Assembly: GCF_009208565.1 (NCBI RefSeq)
Contig: NZ_WFLK01000013.1
Location: 62,001-126,000, forward strand
Direction: 5' to 3'
Length of the DNA stretch: 64,000 nucleotides
Source of the DNA: Janthinobacterium aquaticum
GTDB lineage: Bacteria; Pseudomonadota; Gammaproteobacteria; Burkholderiales; Burkholderiaceae_D
Below, one piece after another: positions 16,284 through 25,167 of the stretch. The translations under genes and the position numbers were made by a program. Position 1 is the first letter of the stretch; each line of letters opens with the position of its first letter. The notes under the pieces were generated by a model that was not told where the DNA came from, ran no database searches, and saw only the letters and a program-made list of their open reading frames with translations.

Positions 16284-18440
16284 ATGACCCGTCCAACCAT
16301 GCTCGTCATCGCCGCCAGCCTGATGCTGGCCCCAGCGGTCGCCACCTTTGCCGCGACCACTGCGCCCACCACGGCTGCCGCCGCAGCTGCCCTGCCAGCA
16401 AGCAATCCGTTTGCCCAGGCCAGCAGCCTGCCTTTCCAGTATCCGCCGTTCGACAAGATCCAGGACGCCGACTATGCACCAGCCTTTACGGCCGGCATGG
16501 CAGCTCACCTGGCCGAGATCAACGCGATCGCCAATAACAAAAAGCCGGCCACGTTTGACAACACCATCGTGGCGATGGAGCGCGCGGGTGAATTGCTGGG
16601 TCGTGTGCGCACCGTGTTTTCGGTGATGTCGGGTTCGAACACCAACGAGACCATCCAGGGCCTGGAGCGCGAACTGGCGCCGAAAATGGCAGCGCACAGC
16701 GATGCGATCATGCTCAACGACAAACTGTACCAGCGCATCAGCACGCTGTACGCCAAGCGCGACAAGCTCGGTCTCGATGCCGAATCGAAACGCCTGCTCG
16801 AGCGCTACAACACCGATTTCGTGCGCGCCGGCGCCAAGCTGTCGGCGGCAGACAAGGAAAAGCTGCGCAGCTACAACGCCCAGCTGGCCGCGCTGTCGAC
16901 CAAGTTTGCCCAGAATGTACTGAAAGAAATGAACGCCTCGGCGGTAGTGGTCGATACGCGTGAAGAGCTTGACGGCTTGAGCCCGGCGGCAATCGAGGTG
17001 GCGGCCGGCCTGGCCAAGCAGCGCGGGCAGGACGGCAAATACATGATTGCGCTGGTCAACACCACCGGCCAGGCACCGCTGTCGCAGCTGACCAACCGCG
17101 CCGTGCGCGAACGCATCATGGCCGCCTCGCAGGCGCGCGGCAGCCACGGCGGCGAGTTCGACAACCGCCAGGTGGTGCTGGATCTGGCCAAACTGCGCGC
17201 CGAACGCGCCGCGCTGATGGGTTACCCGAATTACGCGGCCTATTCGCTGGAAGACCAGACCGCCAAGACCACCACCGCCGTCAATGCGCTGCTGGGCGAA
17301 CTGGCCAAGCCGGCCGTGCTCAACGCACGCCATGAAGCCGACGATATCCAGAAAGTCATCGACGCGGAAAAAGGCGGCTTCAAAGTGGGCGCTGCCGATT
17401 GGGCCTTTTACAGCGACAAAGTGCGCGCCGAGCGCTACAACTTCGACCAGAACCAGTTGAAGCCGTATTTCGAGATGAACAGCGTATTGACCAAGGGCGT
17501 ATTTTTTGCTGCCGGCAAGCTCTATGGCCTCTCCTTCAAGCAGCGCACCGACCTGCCGGTCTATAACGCTGACATGCAGGTGTATGACGTCTTTAATGAA
17601 GACGGCACGCAACTGGCCATCTTTACGCTCGACCCGTATGCGCGCAGCAACAAGCGCGGCGGCGCCTGGGCCAATGCCTATGTCGGCCAGTCGGGCTTGC
17701 TCAACCGCAAACCGGTGATTGCCAACAACCTCAATATTCCAAAACCGGAAGCGGGCCAGCCGACCCTGATGACGTTTGACGAAGTGACCACCATGTTCCA
17801 TGAATTCGGTCACGCGCTGCACGGCATGTTCTCGAACGTGAAATACCCGCGCTTTGCCGGCACCAGCGTGCCGCGCGACTTTGTCGAATACCCGTCGCAA
17901 GTCAATGAAATGTGGTCGCTGTGGCCGGAAGTGCTGCAAAACTACGCCAGACACTACCAGACCGGCGCGCCGATTCCGGCCGAACTGCTGGCCAAGGTGA
18001 CGGCGGCAGACAACTTCAACCAAGGCTACAAGACCACCGAATACCTGGCTTCGGCCCTGCTGGACCAGCGCTGGCACCAGTTGTCGCCGCAGCAGATTCC
18101 AACCGACGTGCTGGCGTTTGAAAAAACTGCCCTGAGCGAGGCCGGCGTGGACTTTGCACCGGCGCCGCCGCGCTACCGCACCACCTACTTCTCGCATGCG
18201 TTTGCGGGTGGCTATTCGACTGGCTACTACGCCTACTTGTGGTCGGAAAAGCTCGATGCCGATACGGTCGAGTGGTTCAAGGAAAACGGCGGCCTGACGC
18301 GCAAGAACGGCGACTGGTTCCGCGCCAAGCTGCTCTCGCGCGGCGGCAGCGCCGATGCGCTGGAGATTTACCGCAACTTCCGCGGCCGCGATGCGAAGAT
18401 CGAGCCGCTGCTGGAGCGCCGTGGCTTGACGGGCAAGTAA
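16284..18440 (+). CDS. M3 family zinc metallopeptidase (Dcp-like peptidyl-dipeptidase), copy 1
   Basis: Exported thermolysin-type oligopeptidase of family M3. Residues 1-23 form a signal peptide (MTRPTMLVIAASLMLAPAVA...), so it acts in the periplasm or outside. The zinc site is FHEFGHALHG near residue 510, with the third ligand in the following EYPSQVNEMW segment; RYRTTYFSHAFAGGYSTGYYAYLWSE supplies the substrate-binding tyrosines. 718 aa, normal. It shares most of its sequence with the adjacent copy 2, including whole blocks such as TTMFHEFGHALHGMFSNVKY. A strong terminator follows, so each copy is its own transcription unit. Its peptide substrates are unknown. Confidence 0.93.
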   Translation: MTRPTMLVIAASLMLAPAVATFAATTAPTTAAAAAALPASNPFAQASSLPFQYPPFDKIQDADYAPAFTAGMAAHLAEINAIANNKKPATFDNTIVAMERAGELLGRVRTVFSVMSGSNTNETIQGLERELAPKMAAHSDAIMLNDKLYQRISTLYAKRDKLGLDAESKRLLERYNTDFVRAGAKLSAADKEKLRSYNAQLAALSTKFAQNVLKEMNASAVVVDTREELDGLSPAAIEVAAGLAKQRGQDGKYMIALVNTTGQAPLSQLTNRAVRERIMAASQARGSHGGEFDNRQVVLDLAKLRAERAALMGYPNYAAYSLEDQTAKTTTAVNALLGELAKPAVLNARHEADDIQKVIDAEKGGFKVGAADWAFYSDKVRAERYNFDQNQLKPYFEMNSVLTKGVFFAAGKLYGLSFKQRTDLPVYNADMQVYDVFNEDGTQLAIFTLDPYARSNKRGGAWANAYVGQSGLLNRKPVIANNLNIPKPEAGQPTLMTFDEVTTMFHEFGHALHGMFSNVKYPRFAGTSVPRDFVEYPSQVNEMWSLWPEVLQNYARHYQTGAPIPAELLAKVTAADNFNQGYKTTEYLASALLDQRWHQLSPQQIPTDVLAFEKTALSEAGVDFAPAPPRYRTTYFSHAFAGGYSTGYYAYLWSEKLDADTVEWFKENGGLTRKNGDWFRAKLLSRGGSADALEIYRNFRGRDAKIEPLLERRGLTGK

Positions 18441-18460
18441 AGCAGATTTTGCCGTAGTGT

Positions 18461-18497
18461 AAAAAATGGCCGCCAGCTTCTGGCGGCCATTTTTATT
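18461..18497 (+). terminator. Intrinsic terminator between the two M3 peptidase genes
   Basis: AAATGGCCGCCAG-ctt-CTGGCGGCCATTT with A-tract before and T-tract after, so it could work in both directions. Confidence 0.85.
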
Positions 18498-18597
18498 TGG
18501 ATAATTATTTGATTTTCCATGTGAAAGAATGCATTTCCCGCATGCTGCCGTGTTTGATGACGTCTGTATGACAGCCCTGCTATGATCTGCAACTGGT

Positions 18598-18615
18598 CCG
18601 CGACATCGATCGCGG
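18598..18615 (+). promoter_or_regulatory. Leader stem-loop of second M3 peptidase gene
   Basis: CCGCGA-catcga-TCGCGG hairpin at the same distance from the ATG as in copy 1. The flanks (GGTCC before, GGTTCT after) are also shared. Confidence 0.5.
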
Positions 18616-18643
18616 TTCTTCCCCGCGCTTCCTGAAAGATGTC

Positions 18644-20788
18644 ATGATCCGTCCTCAACTGCTCGTCATCGCCGCCAGCGTCATGCTGGCCCACGCCGTA
18701 CCTTCCGCCATCGCCGCCACCGCAGCGCCAGCGGCTGCCGTTTCGGCCCAGAACCCGTTGCTCAAAGCCAGCCCGCTGCCATTCCAGATGCCGCAGTTCG
18801 GCCTGATCAAGGATGCGCACTACGCACCGGCCTTTACCGAAGGCATGAAGCGCCAGCTGGCCGAAGTCAACGCGATTGCCAACAACCGCCAGGCGCCCAC
18901 GTTCGAGAACACCATCGTGGCCATGGAGCGTACCGGCCAGTTGCTGCACCGCGTACAAAGCATCTTCAGCAACATGACTTCGACCAATACCAACGCGACG
19001 CTCGAAGCGGTGGAAGTGGAGATGTCGCCCAAGCTCGCTGCGCATGCTGACGCGATCAGCATGAATCCCAAGCTGTTTGCCCGCATCGACACCTTGTTCC
19101 AGCAGCGCGACAAACTCAAGCTGGACGCCGAATCGTTGCGCCTGCTTGAGCGCTACCATACCGACTTCGTGCGCGCCGGCGCGCAGCTGTCGGATGCCGA
19201 CAAGGAAAAACTGAAGGCCTACAACGCCGAACAGGCCGGCCTGGAAACAGCGTTTGCGCAAAACGTGCTCAAAGAAACCAATGCCCAGGGTCTGGTGGTC
19301 GACACGCGCGCCGAACTGGCCGGCATGACCGACAGCGATATTGAAACGGCTGCTGCCGCCGCCAAGGAACGCGGCCTGGATGGCAAGTTCGTCATTGCGC
19401 TGGTCAACACCAGCGGTCAGCCGCCGCTGGCGGTATTGACCGATCGCAAGACGCGCCAGCGCCTGATGGACGCGTCGCTCAATCGCGGCAGCCACGGCGG
19501 CGAATTCGACAACCGCGCCAATGTACTGAAACTGGCCAAGCTGCGCGCTGAGCGCGCCACTTTGCTCGGCTACCCGAACTACGCAGCCTACTCGCTGGCC
19601 GACCAGACCGCCAAGACCACCACGGCGGTCAACAGCCTGCTGTCGGACCTGGCCAAGCCGGCCGTCGCCAATGCTCACCGTGAAGCGGCCGACCTGCAAA
19701 AAGTGGTGGATGCTGAAAACGGGGGCTTCCAGGTCGGCGCGGCCGACTGGGCCATCTATACCGACAAGCTGCGCGCCCAGCGCTTCAACTTCGACGAGAA
19801 CCAGCTCAAGCCTTACCTGGAACTCAACAGCGTACTGAACAATGGCGTGTTTTATGCCGCCAACAAGCTGTACGGCATCAGCTTCAAGGAGCGCAAGGAC
19901 CTGCCGGTCTATAACCCGGACGTGCGCGTGTATGACGTGATCGACGCCAACGGCAAGCCGCTGGCGCTGTTTATCGCCGACTTCTATGCGCGTGGCAACA
20001 AGCACGGCGGCGCCTGGATGAACGAATACGTGTCGCAGTCGAGCCTGATGGGCACCCATCCGGTGGTGGCCAACCAGCTCAATATTCCGAAGCCGCCAGC
20101 CGGCCAGCCGACCTTGCTGACGTTTGATGAAGTCACCACCATGTTCCATGAATTCGGCCATGCGCTGCACGGCATGTTCTCGAACGTGAAATACCCGCGC
20201 TTTGCCGGTACTGCCGTGCCGAGCGACTTCGTGGAGTATCCATCGCAGGTCAATGAGATGTGGGCCGTGTGGCCGGAAGTGCTGCAAAACTACGCCAAAC
20301 ACTATCAGAGCGGCGCGGCGATGCCGCAGGACCTGCTCGACAAGGTCATGGCAGCGAAGAAATTCAACCAGGGCTTCATGACCACCGAATATATCGCTGC
20401 AGCCCTGCTCGACCAGCGCTGGCACCAGCTGACCCCAAGCCAGGTGCCAACCGACGTGCTGGCCTTTGAAGCGCAGTCGCTCAAAGACGTGGGCGTCGAC
20501 TATGCGCCGGTGCCGCCGCGATACCGCACCACGTATTTCTCGCACAGTTTTTCGGGCGGCTACTCGGCAGCGTATTACGCCTACCTGTGGTCGGAAAAAC
20601 TCGATGCTGAATCGGTGGACTGGTTCAAGGAAAACGGCGGCCTGACGCGCAAGAATGGCGACTGGTTCCGCACCAAGCTGCTGTCGCGCGGCGGCAGCGT
20701 CGATGCACTGCAACTGTTCCGCGATTTCCGTGGCCGCGATGCGACCGTCGAGCCGCTGCTGGAACGCCGTGGCCTGAAAACGCAATAA
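18644..20788 (+). CDS. M3 family zinc metallopeptidase (Dcp-like peptidyl-dipeptidase), copy 2
   Basis: Tandem paralogue of the preceding gene, 714 aa. Signal peptide residues 1-25 (MIRPQLLVIAASVMLAHAVPSAIAA). The catalytic core is intact: FHEFGHALHG with the downstream EYPSQVNEMW glutamate and the tyrosine-rich RYRTTYFSHSFSGGYSAAYYAYLWSE. Differences from copy 1 concentrate in the N-terminal helical half and in the region after the propeptide-like start, which suggests altered substrate range rather than decay. No frameshift or lost zinc ligand, so both copies look functional. A long stem-loop follows the gene. Confidence 0.93.
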   Translation: MIRPQLLVIAASVMLAHAVPSAIAATAAPAAAVSAQNPLLKASPLPFQMPQFGLIKDAHYAPAFTEGMKRQLAEVNAIANNRQAPTFENTIVAMERTGQLLHRVQSIFSNMTSTNTNATLEAVEVEMSPKLAAHADAISMNPKLFARIDTLFQQRDKLKLDAESLRLLERYHTDFVRAGAQLSDADKEKLKAYNAEQAGLETAFAQNVLKETNAQGLVVDTRAELAGMTDSDIETAAAAAKERGLDGKFVIALVNTSGQPPLAVLTDRKTRQRLMDASLNRGSHGGEFDNRANVLKLAKLRAERATLLGYPNYAAYSLADQTAKTTTAVNSLLSDLAKPAVANAHREAADLQKVVDAENGGFQVGAADWAIYTDKLRAQRFNFDENQLKPYLELNSVLNNGVFYAANKLYGISFKERKDLPVYNPDVRVYDVIDANGKPLALFIADFYARGNKHGGAWMNEYVSQSSLMGTHPVVANQLNIPKPPAGQPTLLTFDEVTTMFHEFGHALHGMFSNVKYPRFAGTAVPSDFVEYPSQVNEMWAVWPEVLQNYAKHYQSGAAMPQDLLDKVMAAKKFNQGFMTTEYIAAALLDQRWHQLTPSQVPTDVLAFEAQSLKDVGVDYAPVPPRYRTTYFSHSFSGGYSAAYYAYLWSEKLDAESVDWFKENGGLTRKNGDWFRTKLLSRGGSVDALQLFRDFRGRDATVEPLLERRGLKTQ

Positions 20789-20789
20789 A

Positions 20790-20846
20790 GCTCGATTTCC
20801 CGCTTGCGCCGTGTCATGACGATACAGCGCAAGCGGGGCGTCGAGC
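20790..20846. other. Long interrupted stem-loop after the second M3 peptidase gene
   Basis: GCTCGA-ttt-CCCGCTTGCGC pairs with GCGCAAGCGGG-gcg-TCGAGC around a 17-base loop: 17 base pairs with a symmetric 3x3 internal loop. No T-tract follows, so it is either an atypical terminator or another structured element. Confidence 0.6.
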
Positions 20847-20897
20847 GTGTAAGATAGTTACTGTACAAGCAAAGATGCAAGCGGCAGAGAGAGAGCA

Positions 20898-21110
20898 ATG
20901 AGTCAGCACGATTTGAATGGCGTTACCCTGGAAGCGATCGTGACACGGTTGCAAGCCCATTACGGCTGGGATGGTTTGGGCAAGCGCATCGATATCAATT
21001 GCTTTATCAGCGACCCCAGCGTCAAGTCGAGCCTGAAATTCTTGCGCAAGACCCCGTGGGCCAGGAGCAAGGTCGAACAGCTGTACCTGGACACGCAATT
21101 TACCGACTGA
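20898..21110 (+). CDS. VF530 family (DUF2132) DNA-binding-like protein
   Basis: 70-aa protein of the VF530/DUF2132 family. Conserved segments: [31 protein letters not shown], then [27 protein letters not shown]. The family is a small alpha-helical fold related to double-stranded DNA-binding domains, function not established. ATG at 20898 is preceded by [11 protein letters not shown] sequence that can serve as a ribosome site. It ends 11 bp before the DUF4404 gene, so the two are probably one transcript. Confidence 0.85.
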   Translation: MSQHDLNGVTLEAIVTRLQAHYGWDGLGKRIDINCFISDPSVKSSLKFLRKTPWARSKVEQLYLDTQFTD

Positions 21111-21121
21111 CAGGAAGAGAC

Positions 21122-21400
21122 ATGGATAGCAAACTCAAGGAATCGTTGCAACAACTGCAAACGAAAATCGAATCGAGCGGTCCCGTCGATCCGGAACTGC
21201 AGCTGTTGCTGCAAAAACTCGATGGCGACATCCAGTTGTTGCTGCAAAAACGCGCTGCCCAGGAGCCGGAAGAAGAGTCAACCACCTACGGCTTGGCCGA
21301 AAGCAGCCAGGAACTGGCCGCCAAGTTTGCTGTCAAGCATCCGAAGCTGGAGCCGGCACTGCGCGAGCTGGGCGAGATTCTCGCCAATATGGGCATTTGA
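21122..21400 (+). CDS. DUF4404 family protein
   Basis: 92-aa, mostly helical, charged protein (MDSKLKESLQQLQTKIESS...). The pattern of two heptad-like helices followed by LAAKFAVKHPKLEPALRELGEILANMGI matches DUF4404. The ATG at 21122 follows GGAAGAG; the frame is open further upstream but overlaps the VF530 gene. Function unknown; likely cytoplasmic and oligomeric from its coiled-coil character. Confidence 0.8.
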   Translation: MDSKLKESLQQLQTKIESSGPVDPELQLLLQKLDGDIQLLLQKRAAQEPEEESTTYGLAESSQELAAKFAVKHPKLEPALRELGEILANMGI

Positions 21401-21521
21401 GGGTTGGGGTCCGGCCCTGCGGGTCGTACCCTACTCCCCAAGTGGTTGAAAAATAAACGTTTTTTGTTCTGAAATCCAACAGTCAAAATCGGGCTGTCAG
21501 GTTTGAATACGCCAATTCCGG

Positions 21522-21527
21522 TACAAT
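21522..21527 (+). promoter_or_regulatory. Candidate -10 box placing the ygiQ transcript start at or near its ATG
   Basis: TACAAT ends 7 bp before the ATG at 21535 and no Shine-Dalgarno sequence is visible, so the mRNA may be leaderless. No convincing -35 hexamer was found. Confidence 0.3.
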
Positions 21528-21534
21528 CCGGGCC

Positions 21535-23862
21535 ATGAACTCCCCCACCAATTTATTTGCGACCGTCCCCAAGCGGTCTGCCCGCGCTGCTGTTGCGCCT
21601 TTCCTGCCGATGTCGCGCGCCGAGATGGATGCGCTCGGCTGGGACCAGTGCGACGTCATTCTCGTTACCGGCGACGCCTATATCGACCATCCGAGTTTCG
21701 GCATGGCACTGGTCGGCCGCCTGCTCGAAGCGCAAGGTTACCGGGTCGGCATTATCAGCCAGCCGGACTGGCTGTCGGCCGATGCGTTTCGCGTGCTGGG
21801 CAAACCACGGCTGTACTACGGCATTACCGCCGGCAATATGGATTCCATGGTCAACCAGTACACGGCCGACCGCAAGATCCGCTCCGACGACGCGTATACC
21901 GCCAATGGCGAGCCGAACAAGCGACCTGACCGCGCCGTGACCGTGTATGCGCAGCGTGCGCGCGAAGCGTATCCGGATGTGCCGATCGTGATCGGCAGTA
22001 TCGAGGCCTCGCTGCGCCGCATCGCGCACTATGATTACTGGTCCGACAAGGTGCGCCGTTCGGTGTTGCCGGACTCCAAGGCTGACCTGCTGATTTTCGG
22101 CAATGCCGAGCGCGCGCTGGTCGATTTGACCCACCGCCTGGCCGCTGGCGAGTCGATCAAGGATATCCGCGACCTGCGCGGTACCGGCTTTATGGTGCCG
22201 TCGGGCTGGCTGCCGGGCGCCGACTGGGGCGAGCACAATTCTACCCGCGTCGATGTGCCGGGCAAGATCGACCCGCATTACAGCCCGTATGAAATGGTGC
22301 AGGAAGACAAAACCGCCTGCGCCACCGAGAACGCCGCCAAGTCGGCCGAGGTGGTCAAGCCGATCCGCATCATGACGCGCGAAGAGCGCCAGGCGATGGC
22401 CAAGGAAAAGCACAACAAGACCGTGGTGCGCCTGCCTGCCTACGAGGTGGTCAAGGACGATCCGGTCATGTATGCGCATGCTTCGCGCGTGTTCCATCTG
22501 GAGTCGAACCCTGGCAATGCGCGCGCGATGGTGCAGGCGCATGGCGAGCGCGACGTGTGGCTCAACCCGCCGCCGCTGCCGCTGGCGATGGATGAAATGG
22601 ACGGCGTGTACGACATGAATTACGCGCGCGCGCCGCATCCAAGCTATGGCAAGGCGCATATTCCGGCCTGGGAAATGATCCGTTTCTCCGTCAATATCAT
22701 GCGCGGCTGCTTTGGCGGCTGCACCTTCTGCTCGATTACCGAGCATGAAGGTCGGATTATCCAGAGCCGTTCGGAGCCATCGATCCTGCGCGAGATCGAG
22801 CATATCCGCGACAAGACCAAGGGCTTTACCGGCACCATTTCCGATATGGGTGGCCCGACTGCCAATATGTACCGTCTGTCGTGCCGCGACAAGGAAATCG
22901 AAACCTCGTGCCGCCGTCTGTCGTGCGTCTATCCGTCGATCTGCGTGAACCTCGGTACCGACCACAGCAAGTTGATTTCGCTGTACCGCAAGGCACGCGC
23001 GATTCCTGGCATCAAGAAGGTATTGATCAGCTCGGGCCTGCGCTACGACCTGGCCGTGCGTTCGCCTGAATATGTAAAGGAACTGGTCACGCATCACGTG
23101 GGCGGCCTGCTGAAGATTGCACCTGAACATACGGAAGAGGGCACGCTGTCGAAGATGATGAAGCCGGGCATCGGCGCCTATGATGAATTCAAGGAAATGT
23201 TCGACCGCTTCTCGCTCGAAGCGGGCAAGAAGCAGTACCTGATTCCTTACTTTATCGCCGCCCACCCGGGCACCACCGACCTGGACATGCTGAACCTGGC
23301 GCTGTGGCTGAAGAAAAACAACTTCAAGCTCGACCAGGTGCAGACCTTTATGCCGACGCCGATGGCGATGGCCACCACCATGTATCACTCGCGCAAGAAT
23401 CCGTTGCGCAAGGTGACGGAAGACTCGGAAGTGGTGGAAACGGCGCGCAGCGGCAAGATCCGCCGCACCCACAAGGCCTTCCTGCGCTATCAGGACCCGG
23501 CCAACTGGCCGATCCTGCGCGAGGCGCTGGTCAATATGGGCCGTGGCGACCTGATCGGTAATGGCGACAAGCATCTGATCCCGGCCTGGACCTCGTCCGA
23601 ATCGGGCGGCCTGGCCGCAGGCGAGCGCAGCCGCCAGACCCACGGCGCCGGCACGCCCGACAAGTTCAAGGTCACACCGGGCAAGAACCGTATTGCCCTG
23701 GGAGGCACGGCGGCTGCACCGAAAGCCACCGCAGTCGAATCGAAAGTGCGTCCGTCGATCCTGTCGACCATCAAGACCAAGGCCAAGCCGGCTGCAGCAC
23801 CTGTAGGTCGCGGTGGCAAGCCAGCGGCCAAGGGCGCGGCGCCTGCACGTGGCCGCCGGTAA
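21535..23862 (+). CDS. YgiQ family radical SAM protein
   Basis: Radical S-adenosylmethionine enzyme of the YgiQ group, reaction unknown. Order: an N-terminal B12-binding-like domain ([33 protein letters not shown]), a ~350-residue intermediate region, then the [4Fe-4S] cluster motif [12 protein letters not shown] (CX3CX2C) near residue 395, followed by SAM-binding TIM-barrel segments ([36 protein letters not shown]). The C-terminal ~90 residues are a low-complexity Ala/Lys/Arg-rich tail ([18 protein letters not shown]), which makes it longer than many homologues and may bind nucleic acid. Very short or absent leader. Confidence 0.92.
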   Translation: MNSPTNLFATVPKRSARAAVAPFLPMSRAEMDALGWDQCDVILVTGDAYIDHPSFGMALVGRLLEAQGYRVGIISQPDWLSADAFRVLGKPRLYYGITAGNMDSMVNQYTADRKIRSDDAYTANGEPNKRPDRAVTVYAQRAREAYPDVPIVIGSIEASLRRIAHYDYWSDKVRRSVLPDSKADLLIFGNAERALVDLTHRLAAGESIKDIRDLRGTGFMVPSGWLPGADWGEHNSTRVDVPGKIDPHYSPYEMVQEDKTACATENAAKSAEVVKPIRIMTREERQAMAKEKHNKTVVRLPAYEVVKDDPVMYAHASRVFHLESNPGNARAMVQAHGERDVWLNPPPLPLAMDEMDGVYDMNYARAPHPSYGKAHIPAWEMIRFSVNIMRGCFGGCTFCSITEHEGRIIQSRSEPSILREIEHIRDKTKGFTGTISDMGGPTANMYRLSCRDKEIETSCRRLSCVYPSICVNLGTDHSKLISLYRKARAIPGIKKVLISSGLRYDLAVRSPEYVKELVTHHVGGLLKIAPEHTEEGTLSKMMKPGIGAYDEFKEMFDRFSLEAGKKQYLIPYFIAAHPGTTDLDMLNLALWLKKNNFKLDQVQTFMPTPMAMATTMYHSRKNPLRKVTEDSEVVETARSGKIRRTHKAFLRYQDPANWPILREALVNMGRGDLIGNGDKHLIPAWTSSESGGLAAGERSRQTHGAGTPDKFKVTPGKNRIALGGTAAAPKATAVESKVRPSILSTIKTKAKPAAAPVGRGGKPAAKGAAPARGRR

Positions 23863-23879
23863 TGACGTCGGATGAGGTC

Positions 23880-23975
23880 GTAGGTCGGATTAGGCCCTTC
23901 GGGCCGTAATCCGACAACATTGTTGGCGCCTGCAGTGTTGTCGGATTACGGCGCTGCGCGCCTAATCCGACCTAC
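23880..23975. repeat. Two inverted copies of the intergenic palindromic repeat
   Basis: Copy 2 (23880-23918) and copy 3 (23937-23975, inverted) both carry GTAGGTCGGATTAGG at one end and CGTAATCCGACAAC at the other. Their central hairpins differ: GGCCC-ttc-GGGCC in copy 2, and a different GC-rich core in copy 3. They lie in opposite orientation, 18 bp apart, between ygiQ and the ribose operon. Confidence 0.85.
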
Positions 23976-24050
23976 CAACCGGCCATTTTGCTGCACCGCA
24001 CATACAGTTTTGCTTGCACTCGGATAGGGCATTCAGGCACACTTCGCTAC

Positions 24051-24066
24051 GCGCAAACGTTTGCGC
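24051..24066. promoter_or_regulatory. RbsR (LacI-type) operator
   Basis: Perfect 16-bp palindrome GCGCAAACGTTTGCGC, 61 bp upstream of the rbsB ATG. It has the central CG and AAACGTTT core typical of LacI-family sites such as those of PurR and RbsR, and rbsR is inside this operon. Confidence 0.8.
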
Positions 24067-24127
24067 ATCGAGGATTTTCAAAAAAGCATTGCTCAGACGT
24101 GCTTGCCAACCCATTCTGGAGACTGTC

Positions 24128-25087
24128 ATGACTTCCCGTATTCGCCTCAAAATGATCGCCGCTGCCGCCCTGGTATGCGCCCTGCCTGCAGTGCCAGCCA
24201 TGGCGCAAACGGCTGCCAAGCCAAAAGTTGCACTGGTCATGAAGTCGCTGGCCAACGAGTTTTTCCTGACCATGGAAAACGGCGCCAAGGCCCACCAGAA
24301 AGCCAATGCGGCCAAGTACGAACTGCTGTCGAACGGCATCAAGGATGAAACCGACACCTCGAGCCAGATCAAGCTGGTCGAGCAGATGATCGTCTCGCGC
24401 GTCAACGCGCTGGTGATTGCGCCAGCCGATTCGAAAGCGTTGGTACCGGTGTTGAAAAAAGCCGTTGATGCCGGCATCCTGGTGGTCAATATCGACAACA
24501 AGCTCGATGCCGCCGCTTTGAAAGAAAAAGGCATCAGCGTGCCATTCGTCGGCCCGGACAACCGCAAGGGCGCCAAGCTGGTCGGCGACTACGTGGGCAA
24601 GCAGATCAAGAAGGGCGACCAGGTTGCCATTATCGAAGGCGTGTCGACCACCTATAACGCACAGCAACGCACCCTGGGCTTCCAGGACGCGATGGCAGCA
24701 GTGGGCGCAAAAGTGGTCAGCCTGCAATCGGGCCAGTGGGAAATCGCCCCGGCCAACACGGTTGCCGCCGCCATGCTGAACGCCAATCCGAATATCACCG
24801 CCATCCTGGCTGGCAATGACAATATGGCCATCGGCGCCGTATCGGCCATCAAGGCTGCAGGCAAGACCGGCAAGGTGAAAGTAGTTGGCTACGACAACAT
24901 CAACGCCATCAAGCCGATGCTGGCTGACGGCCGCGTGCTGGCAACTGCCGACCAGTTCGGTTCGCAGCAAGCCGTGTTCGGTATCGAAGCCGTGCTGAAA
25001 GCCCTGGCCGAGAAGAAAAAACAAGCTGAACTCGGTGGCACCATCGAGACCAAAGTCGAGCTGGTCACCAAGGGCACCAAGTCCTGA
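24128..25087 (+). CDS. rbsB: Ribose ABC transporter, periplasmic substrate-binding protein
   Basis: Type I periplasmic sugar-binding protein delivering ribose to RbsAC. Signal peptide at residues 1-26 (MTSRIRLKMIAAAALVCALPAVPAMA/Q). Two Rossmann-like lobes: KVALVMKSLANEFFLTMENGAK in the first and AILAGNDNMAIGAVSAIKAAG in the hinge/second lobe, as in RbsB and related hexose binders. 319 aa. ATG at 24128 chosen because the signal peptide starts there and GGAG precedes it; the frame is open upstream without similarity. First gene of rbsBACRKD. A strong hairpin after it may make it more abundant than the downstream products. Confidence 0.9.
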   Translation: MTSRIRLKMIAAAALVCALPAVPAMAQTAAKPKVALVMKSLANEFFLTMENGAKAHQKANAAKYELLSNGIKDETDTSSQIKLVEQMIVSRVNALVIAPADSKALVPVLKKAVDAGILVVNIDNKLDAAALKEKGISVPFVGPDNRKGAKLVGDYVGKQIKKGDQVAIIEGVSTTYNAQQRTLGFQDAMAAVGAKVVSLQSGQWEIAPANTVAAAMLNANPNITAILAGNDNMAIGAVSAIKAAGKTGKVKVVGYDNINAIKPMLADGRVLATADQFGSQQAVFGIEAVLKALAEKKKQAELGGTIETKVELVTKGTKS

Positions 25088-25103
25088 TCGTTTGAACCCC
25101 GCC

Positions 25104-25140
25104 GGAGCCTGCCGGTCGCCTGGCGCGACGGGCAGGCTCC
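25104..25140 (+). terminator. Intercistronic stem-loop between rbsB and rbsA
   Basis: GGAGCCTGCC ... GGCAGGCTCC with an inner GTCG/CGAC continuation and a short loop, followed by GTTTGTCCTTT. It can act as a partial terminator or 3'-end stabiliser for rbsB mRNA. Confidence 0.65.
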
Positions 25141-25167
25141 GTTTGTCCTTTATTGCGGAGCTTCCCC

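Noticed and set aside
16215..20785. Long minus-strand frames opposite both M3 peptidases
   Set aside because: Plus strand carries HEFGH zinc motifs and signal peptides; the antisense products look similar to each other only because the genes are paralogues.
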